NCBI RefSeq assembly: GCF_947494025.1
Contig: NZ_CANLTQ010000020.1
Span: 1-52,103, forward strand
Reading direction: 5' to 3'
From: an uncultured Jannaschia sp.
GTDB taxonomy: Bacteria > Pseudomonadota > Alphaproteobacteria > Rhodobacterales > Rhodobacteraceae
Length of the DNA: 52,103 nt
Part shown: piece by piece, positions 47,583-52,103 of the stretch
Numbering within the stretch: position 1 is the first letter of the stretch
How the letters are laid out: each line of letters starts with the position of its first letter
Notes under the pieces: generated by a model
Database searches by the model: none
What the model was told of the DNA's origin: nothing
The model's input: only the letters and a program-made list of their open reading frames with translations
Position numbers and translations under genes: made by a program

Positions 47583-48516
47583 CGACGATCTCCTTCTGCT
47601 TCATGCCCGCTTCGGACGCCGCGACGAGGTAGTCAACGGCCCGCTGCGCATGGGCGGCCGCGGTAAACAGGAACCGGGTGTCGGTCTTCAGTACCTTGAT
47701 CCACGACGAGATATAGGCAGCGTGATTGTCGATGTGATCGGCATAGAAGCCCATGCGCTGACCCATGAGGGCTTCACTTATGCAGGCCACCAGCTCCTCC
47801 TTCGCGTATGCCTCATTGCCGAAGCTGGAGACGCCGAAGCTGCGATCGAGCCGGTGCTTCGCTTTCGTGGCATGGGAAAGTTCGTGGGTCAGGGTAGACA
47901 TGAATCCGCCCGCGCTCTCGAACCGATCCAGCGGCGGCATGTGAACCTGGTCGAGGGACGGGATGTAGCACGCCCGGTCTCCGCCGTAGCGCACGTCGAT
48001 GTCGATTGCGTCGAAGAACGCTTGGGCGTCCGGGTCCATCGTTGGACCGTCGTTCGGATCGCCCTCGGGCTCGGGATGGTAGGACGCGTCCAACCCCTCG
48101 ATCTGGCTGACATGGAACACGCGGTAGGACTTCAGGAAGCGGTAGCTGCCGCCACCGTCGCGCCCCTCGTCCTCGCCAGCGGCGTCACCACCCGCATCGC
48201 TCGCTTCCGCGCCGCGTTTTCTTGCGGTGCCATAGTACACGACAATGGAGGACCGCTCTCCGCGGCGGACACTCGCATCGAGGGCCTTGGCCTGCGCGAA
48301 CGTCATCCAGTAGGGCGAGCTGTAGCCCATCATCGCCGCGCGCAGGCCGAGCAGGAAGGCATTGATGCCCTGGTAGCGTTCGCCGTTGTGGCGTAGCGGC
48401 ACGCCGCCGCCCGCGATCCGCCACGGCTGCCGCCAAGGCATCGTGCCTTTCTCTAATAGGGCGATGATCTCGTTCGTGATCTCCGTGGCGGGATCGAGCT
48501 TCTGCTTCGTGGCCAT
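47569..48516 (-). CDS. ardC: ArdC-family antirestriction protein with zincin domain
   Basis: The 315-residue product has the ArdC N-terminal single-stranded DNA-binding domain (ITNEIIALLEKGTMPWRQPW, then YQGINAFLLGL and YWMTFAQAK) and a C-terminal zincin-like metallopeptidase with HELSH near residue 213 and a downstream Glu in EELVACISEALMG. ArdC proteins coat or protect incoming single-stranded plasmid DNA and block type I/II restriction. An acidic insert (DAGGDAAGEDEGRDGGG) lies between the domains. AAAGGACCCGGACCG precedes the ATG; the longer frame reaching 49320 is not the gene. Confidence 0.92.
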   Translation of the reverse strand: MATKQKLDPATEITNEIIALLEKGTMPWRQPWRIAGGGVPLRHNGERYQGINAFLLGLRAAMMGYSSPYWMTFAQAKALDASVRRGERSSIVVYYGTARKRGAEASDAGGDAAGEDEGRDGGGSYRFLKSYRVFHVSQIEGLDASYHPEPEGDPNDGPTMDPDAQAFFDAIDIDVRYGGDRACYIPSLDQVHMPPLDRFESAGGFMSTLTHELSHATKAKHRLDRSFGVSSFGNEAYAKEELVACISEALMGQRMGFYADHIDNHAAYISSWIKVLKTDTRFLFTAAAHAQRAVDYLVAASEAGMKQKEIVDAAT

Positions 48517-48546
48517 CGGTCCGGGTCCTTTCTCCGGGGTGAAAAT

Positions 48547-48597
48547 CCACCACGAAAAAAGGCCCCTTTGTCCTCTCGGGACCGGGAGCCTTCGGAT
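48547..48597 (-). terminator. Hairpin upstream of ardC
   Basis: On the minus strand GAAGGCTCCCGGTCC is followed by GAGAGGACAAAGGGGCCTTTTTTCG. GGCTCC and GGGGCC pair only in part, but the run of six T residues makes this a likely terminator for the preceding operon. Confidence 0.6.
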
Positions 48598-48914
48598 CAG
48601 CCGGACGGGGGGAGATTGCCGCCCACGCCCGCCGCGCGCAGCCGCGTCACGCGGTTCTTCAGCGCCACGATGATCGGCGTCTGCGGTGCCGCGCCACGCG
48701 CGCCCCGGTGGGGCTGCCCGAAGCCAGTGCGACGATAATGCGGCGGGCCCTTCAGCAGCGCGACGATGCGTTCGAGGAGCTGCACGTCCATCTCGGCCTC
48801 GATCTCGCCCACCGGGAACGCCCGCATGTGCCGGGCCTCGGCGGCGTACTTCGCGGCCGACAGCCGGCGCTGGTCGATCGCATAGGCCAGCTCCAGCCAG
48901 TCCGCGATCGTCAC
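48597..48914 (-). CDS. Hypothetical protein, 105 aa
   Basis: The start is a GTG at 48912-48914 overlapping the stop of the zinc-finger gene (GTGA), so the two are translationally coupled. The helical protein (VTIADWLELAYAIDQRRLSAAKYAAEARHMRAF...) continues with EMDVQLLERIVALLKGPPHYRR and a basic C-terminus. Family not recognised. It is directly upstream of the ardC junction. Confidence 0.6.
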   Translation of the reverse strand: MTIADWLELAYAIDQRRLSAAKYAAEARHMRAFPVGEIEAEMDVQLLERIVALLKGPPHYRRTGFGQPHRGARGAAPQTPIIVALKNRVTRLRAAGVGGNLPPSG

Positions 48915-49159
48915 GAGACCGCCGGGGCGCAGGTCTCGACGGCCTCGACCTGCCAGCGGCCGAGATCCGCGTCGTAGCGGATCGTCGCGTCGGCGCCGTG
49001 CTGCGTGACGAAGGTGCGATCGGCCGCCATGCGTCGGCACAGGTGCAGGTCGGCCGCGCGGTGGCCGCTCGGGCGCTTGCACCATGCGCCGGCGGCGGCG
49101 CGGCATTCGCCGCAGGGCACGGCGAGGACGGGATGCTTGTGTCGGGTGAAGTCGGGCAT
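48911..49159 (-). CDS. Small zinc-binding protein, 82 aa
   Basis: The start MPDFTRHKHPVL follows GGAGGCCCTC. VPCGECRAAAGAWCKRPSGHRAADLHLCRR is a Cys/His cluster (CxxC...C...H...HxxC) like the short zinc-binding domains found in phage and plasmid proteins of the form CPxCGAxPGxxCRxPSG. The C-terminus (ADATIRYDADLGRWQVEAVETC) is a short beta unit. Probably nucleic-acid or protein binding. It is coupled to the next gene by a GTGA overlap. Confidence 0.7.
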   Translation of the reverse strand: MPDFTRHKHPVLAVPCGECRAAAGAWCKRPSGHRAADLHLCRRMAADRTFVTQHGADATIRYDADLGRWQVEAVETCAPAVS

Positions 49160-49205
49160 GAGGGCCTCCATTCTGCTTGGTGCCGCAGCGCCGGATGGGA
49201 TAGAG

Positions 49206-49233
49206 GTGCCGTAGCCCCGCGAGGGGCTACGGC
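49206..49233. terminator. Symmetric hairpin, likely bidirectional terminator
   Basis: CCGTAGCCCC and GGGGCTACGG are perfect 10-bp arms around GCGA. There is no T run, but the stem is the most stable perfect one in this part of the plasmid. It separates the zinc-binding gene from the small gene ending at 49245. Confidence 0.6.
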
Positions 49234-49244
49234 GGGGCTCGTCG

Positions 49245-49373
49245 TCAGACGGTGCCGTGCTGGAGGAGGAAGGCGCGGGCGATCTTGGTGGACAGGCCGC
49301 CCTTCCTCAGCAGCGCCCAAGCCTCGGGCCGGCGCGCTGCGATGTAGTCATCGAAGGTCTTCGTTGGTCTCAC
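49245..49373 (-). CDS. Possible 42-aa protein, GTG start
   Basis: The frame VRPTKTFDDYIAARRPEAWALLRKGGLSTKIARAFLLQHGTV begins at a GTG with AAAGGGG immediately upstream. The pattern is a coherent small helical basic protein. Its upstream neighbour region (49374-49662) is GC-rich and carries no gene, only an AAGAAGCCCGCTTTTCCCTCTCC-type leader fragment near 49553. Confidence 0.45.
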   Translation of the reverse strand: MRPTKTFDDYIAARRPEAWALLRKGGLSTKIARAFLLQHGTV

Positions 49374-49662
49374 CCCCTTTCGGAGTTGCTGGTGGGGTCC
49401 CGGTGGGGCGTCTTCGTGCGCCCTTGAGCCTGCGCGGGCACGCTCGGCCTCGGCCGGGGCTGGGACGCTGCCCGGCCGGTCTCGCGTGTCGTGGTCCGGT
49501 CTCGCCGTGGCGCACCGCTCCCGTCTCTCCCTTCCGGACATTCACCCTGAAAGAAGCCCGCTTTTCCCTCTCCCGCGGGACGGGCGCGGCCGGGCGCACC
49601 GCTCGGGTCGGGACACGGCGGCACCGCTTGTCCCGGCGGATGTTCTGTTATTGTTCTCGGCT

Positions 49663-50175
49663 ATGGGAACACGGAGACCACGCCGCCACGAATACGCGCC
49701 GCATTGCTTCGCAGTGCGCCTCGCGGCCGAGCCCACGGCCTACCGTTACCTGCCGCCCTATCTCGCACGGCTCCGGGGCGGGCACTATGTCCAGCCCTAC
49801 AACGCCGTCACCTTCGTCTTCGTCGAGGACCTGGCCGATGCCTGCCGGCTGGTGTTGTCCTGCCTCCAGCTCCGCCTGATCGGGGTGACGGCGGACGACT
49901 TCCCGGCCCCGCCCGCCGACATCGGCGGCGAGCATTACGCGGTTCGGCTGGTGATCGCGGTGGAGGGAAAGCGGGGCGATCCGGTGAACCGGCGGACGAG
50001 CGACGACCTCGCGGGGGTCATGCACCGTTTCGCGATGTCGAAGGGGCGTCTTAGTTCGGCCGGTGATCCCGTCGTGCGGATGCACCTGCCGACGCTGCGC
50101 GAGGCCGTCGATCTGGTCCGGGCCTGCCCGCATCTGCGGCTCGCCGCAGACAAGTGGCGAGGGTCGCTCCGGTAG
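49663..50175 (+). CDS. Hypothetical protein, 170 aa
   Basis: The ATG at 49663 opens MGTRRPRRHEYAPHCFAVRLAAEPTAYRYLPPYLARLRGGHYVQPYNAVTF. The soluble alpha/beta protein repeats a pattern: VFVEDLADACRLVLSCLQLRLIG near the middle and LPTLREAVDLVRACPHLRLAAD near the end, suggesting two related halves. It is one of the few plus-strand genes in the leading region. No clear ribosome site; TTATTGTTC upstream is AT-rich and could be part of a promoter. Family not recognised. Confidence 0.6.
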   Translation: MGTRRPRRHEYAPHCFAVRLAAEPTAYRYLPPYLARLRGGHYVQPYNAVTFVFVEDLADACRLVLSCLQLRLIGVTADDFPAPPADIGGEHYAVRLVIAVEGKRGDPVNRRTSDDLAGVMHRFAMSKGRLSSAGDPVVRMHLPTLREAVDLVRACPHLRLAADKWRGSLR

Positions 50176-50257
50176 AGCGGGGCGTGGAAATCATGTGAAG
50201 CAGCTGTTCGCTGCGCGACGCCGGAAGGTCTACTGTGCGGGACAAAGTGAACTTTCG

Positions 50258-50755
50258 TTATAGCCTGCTGGATGTCAGCTCTCGAACATCCTGTTGATCA
50301 ACATCCCGTCCGAGAAGTTGCTTGTATGCAATCAATTGATCTACAGGCATCACGTCGATTTCGCAGCCCAAGATCGTTCTCGATACGGAAGAGCCGAACT
50401 CAATAGACTGATTGATCCACTTTCCAGTTTGCCAGTCCTGAATCATCAAATTTTCACAGTCACCAATCTCGATCTTCTGCCCGTGGTAGTTGATTTTGAC
50501 GTAGGTTAGGTCCCATGCACCTTCTACAACTGAATCAGGCCCCCAAGTCACGTAACCCTTTACTGTGTCTAAGAAACCGGTCCACCTGGGGTCGCCGAAC
50601 GGCATATAGAGATCGATATCGTGCAACGGGCGGAAACCGCCGTGTGCCAGCGCTGCCAAACCTCCGACGACCTGATAGGGCAGTTGGTGTTTCTTCGCAG
50701 CTTCGGTAAGCCATTTGAGGGCCGAATGCTGTATTTTCGCGTTCTTCTCTAGCAA
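50258..50755 (-). CDS. Nucleotidyltransferase-fold protein, 165 aa
   Basis: The product has the nucleotidyltransferase signature: YQVVGGLAALAHGGFRPLHDIDLYMP with GG at 31-32 and the DxD pair D46/D48, as in minimal nucleotidyltransferases and AbiEii/MenT-like toxins. The rest (YVTWGPDSVVEGAWDLTYVKINYHGQKIEIGD) is beta-rich, as expected for the fold. No partner antitoxin gene is evident beside it; the 62-codon frame upstream does not resemble one. Base use is AT-richer than in neighbours, suggesting recent arrival. Confidence 0.7.
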   Translation of the reverse strand: MLEKNAKIQHSALKWLTEAAKKHQLPYQVVGGLAALAHGGFRPLHDIDLYMPFGDPRWTGFLDTVKGYVTWGPDSVVEGAWDLTYVKINYHGQKIEIGDCENLMIQDWQTGKWINQSIEFGSSVSRTILGCEIDVMPVDQLIAYKQLLGRDVDQQDVRELTSSRL

Positions 50756-50759
50756 CGAA

Positions 50760-50948
50760 TTATTTCCCGTAAATTGAATTGTCGATAATAGCTACACAGT
50801 CGTTTGTTAGCTGGTTGAATTTCAATCGGCCAGTCTGATCAAACGGAGGGCTATCGAAACAGCCGTTGGTACGGCGTGCAGCATCGCTCAAGGTGGGCTC
50901 GAAGCAGCTAATCGCCGCAGCAGGGACGAACGGCCGGTTCGGGACCAC
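50760..50948 (-). CDS. Possible small protein, 62 aa, GTG start
   Basis: A GTG at 50946-50948, 4 bp after the stop of the preceding gene, opens MVPNRPFVPAAAISCFEPTLSDAARRTNGCFDSPPFDQTGRLKFNQ..., which ends 5 bp before the nucleotidyltransferase-like start. The tight packing favours a real gene; the lack of recognisable motifs and the mixed composition do not. It has two cysteines. Tentative. Confidence 0.35.
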   Translation of the reverse strand: MVPNRPFVPAAAISCFEPTLSDAARRTNGCFDSPPFDQTGRLKFNQLTNDCVAIIDNSIYGK

Positions 50949-50951
50949 GCC

Positions 50952-51248
50952 CTAGTCGATCGCCTCGAACTGGACGCCGGCCCCGTCGCCGAAATACCGG
51001 ACGTAGCGGTCGAAGATGGCCCGAAACTCGGTCCGCGCCCGCATCGCCTCGTCGTTGAGGCAGTTCAGGTAGTCCTCGGTGCCGTCGATGTAGTCCTGGT
51101 ACTGCTGGTCGATGAGATCGCGCAGCTCGGGATCGTCCTCGGGCGGCGCATAGGCGAAGGGCTCTTCGGGCGGCAGACATCCGACCTGGGCCGCGGCCAG
51201 GGTCGGAGCTGTCGTCATTGCCACCAGCAAGATCGCGACGCGGATCAA
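50952..51248 (-). CDS. Small secreted hypothetical protein, 98 aa
   Basis: A TTG at 51246-51248 overlapping the stop of the TrbM-like gene (TTGA) is chosen because it gives a complete signal peptide (IRVAILLVAMTTAPTLAAAQ); the ATG at 51218 would truncate it. The mature protein is acidic and helical with two cysteines (VGCLPP, LNCLND), containing DPELRDLIDQQYQDYIDGTEDYLNCLNDEAMRARTEFRAIF. It is coupled to the TrbM-like gene and may act with it in the envelope. Family not recognised. Confidence 0.65.
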   Translation of the reverse strand: MIRVAILLVAMTTAPTLAAAQVGCLPPEEPFAYAPPEDDPELRDLIDQQYQDYIDGTEDYLNCLNDEAMRARTEFRAIFDRYVRYFGDGAGVQFEAID

Positions 51249-51835
51249 TCCGTGTAGCGCACGGTCACGGGGACGCCCCGGCCGGTGTCGAACTTCTGCC
51301 AGCCTTGCGAATACGCCTGTGGCGTGTCTGGCTCCAGCGTCAGGTTGACCCAGACGTCGGCCCGCTGCGGCGGGGTCTTGTTGGTATAGGTCGTGACGGT
51401 GCTGTAGCCCTCGTCGCTGGTCCATCCGGTATGGGAATAGGCCGTGTCGTAGCAGAACGTATTGACGGTCTGACGCCATCCGTTCTCGTCGGAAGAGGTC
51501 CGGTGGTAGAGGTGCTTTCCCTCGGGGCATTCCCAGCCCTGCGGCGAGGTCGGGCTCTTCATCGCGTAGTCGATCTCGTAGGCGTCGTACTCCGCGCCGT
51601 TCGACATGGCGCAGAACCCGATGGGGGATTTGCCGTCGCGCAGGCGGTCCATCATGTGATCGAAGGCGTCGCTGCATCCGGACGGGAAGCCGCCGGGCAG
51701 GCACAGCAGCAGCTTGCAGTCCATGTCGTAGTCCGCAGCCGAGGCCGTGGACGGGGCAATGCTGGCGAGAGCGCCGAGCGCGGCAGCGCCGGCGAGCGCG
51801 ATCGGGCCGGAGCGGGTGCGGGCAGGGGTGGTCAT
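51245..51835 (-). CDS. TrbM-like secreted conjugation protein, 196 aa
   Basis: The product has a signal peptide (about 1-34, STASA) and the TrbM-type pattern: C40KLLLC45LPGG, then SGC54SDAF and GFC75. TrbM is an accessory protein of IncP-type transfer systems with unclear function. The C-terminal two-thirds (WECPEGKHLYHRTSSDENGWRQTVNTFCYDTAYS, then YTNKTPPQRADVWVNLTLEPD) is beta-rich. In a circular molecule this gene would lie just outside the replication and virB blocks. The start MTTPARTRSGP is preferred to an ATG at 51886. Confidence 0.7.
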   Translation of the reverse strand: MTTPARTRSGPIALAGAAALGALASIAPSTASAADYDMDCKLLLCLPGGFPSGCSDAFDHMMDRLRDGKSPIGFCAMSNGAEYDAYEIDYAMKSPTSPQGWECPEGKHLYHRTSSDENGWRQTVNTFCYDTAYSHTGWTSDEGYSTVTTYTNKTPPQRADVWVNLTLEPDTPQAYSQGWQKFDTGRGVPVTVRYTD

Positions 51836-52026
51836 GTCGTCTCCGGAAAAGAGGGGACAGGGCAGGGCATGACCGGACTCTATCATGAGGAAACGGAACG
51901 TGAATCGAGAAACCGCTGAGCTTCACCGATCAACTACGGTTCGGCATCTCACAACTCGGCATGGCGCGCGCTTGCTACGTCAGCCAGCATGTTCGTTGCT
52001 GACTACCATAGGCGTCACAGCCATAC
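51836..52026. other. Spacer between TrbM-like gene and IS end
   Basis: No gene or clear promoter is seen. It presumably contains the promoter of the minus-strand trbM-like pair (TCTATCATGAGG near 51880 is AT-richer). It ends at the terminal repeat of the insertion sequence. Confidence 0.4.
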
Positions 52027-52103
52027 TGATCCTGCCCCGGGAAAGTGGACGGGGTCATGCCGCCATGCGCTCCATGTCGGCCGGTGAACGGTAGCCTATC
52101 GCG
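52027..52103 (-). mobile_element. IS3-family insertion sequence, orfB-side end (partial)
   Basis: The inverted repeat starts at 52027 with TGATCCTGCCCCG, GGAA, AGTGGAC. On the minus strand the last 15 codons of a transposase precede it: AIGYRSPADMERMAA, then TGA at 52055-52057. YRSPA near the C-terminus is typical of IS3-family OrfB (rve integrase). The stop lies 28 bp from the element end, as usual. Same orientation as the partial copy at 1-77. The bases adjoining the two ends (AAA and TAC) do not form a target duplication. Confidence 0.8.

Overview
The window looks like nearly all of a conjugative plasmid of about 52 kb from an alphaproteobacterium, most likely Rhodobacteraceae. This rests on high G+C, a RepC replication initiator, a P-type (VirB/VirD4) type IV secretion system, a VPLPA-CTERM protein, a LuxR-type regulator, and many short plasmid hypotheticals. 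Both window ends lie inside an IS3-family element in the same orientation: the orfA end is at 1-77 and the orfB end at 52027-52103. That is what a circular plasmid contig broken at one insertion sequence would look like. The left end of this element also truncates a decayed HWE-type sensor kinase gene.

Region 1 (1-4.5 kb) is the replication and control block. It holds the kinase pseudogene, a stand-alone repC on the minus strand with a probable counter-transcribed RNA in its leader, a small divergent gene, and a LuxR regulator that keeps the residues used to bind acyl-homoserine lactone. Region 2 (4.5-14.6 kb, plus strand) is a compact mating-pair operon: virB1, B2, B3, B4, a 42-residue lipoprotein missed by ORF calling, B5, a secreted hypothetical, B6, B8, B9, B10 and B11. 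Region 3 (14.6-19.1 kb, minus strand) holds virD4, a VirD2/MobP relaxase and a MobC-like relaxosome protein.

Region 4 (19.1-21.6 kb) is the most striking part. A nick-site match to the Ti/RP4 family (ATATATCCTG|C) sits beside a perfect inverted repeat at 19113-19131. It is followed by a 560-bp array of exactly 70 octamers in unbroken 8-bp phase, 64 of which begin GGT. Next comes a VirC1-like ParA ATPase overlapping an unknown second gene in the position of virC2. Together these resemble an enlarged T-DNA border, overdrive and VirC1 system devoted to plasmid conjugation, or alternatively a centromere.

Region 5 (21.7-51.8 kb) would enter the recipient first. Most genes lie on the minus strand, so the transferred plus strand would be their template. 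They include an antirestriction protein (ArdC), a ParB-like protein, a 1414-residue methyltransferase and strawberry-notch helicase fusion, a PAPS-reductase-like protein ending a seven-gene overlapping operon, a SLOG (DUF2493) protein, a tandem DUF736 protein and many short unknowns. Many are separated by similar terminator-like hairpins followed by a short GGAAAGGA-type leader. Scattered plus-strand genes (lipoprotein, TolA-like, VPLPA-CTERM, RTX, membrane proteins) look like separate insertions, three of them next to one shared GC-rich repeat. A 1.1-kb AT-rich island at 45.4-46.5 kb is bounded by a duplicated gene end.
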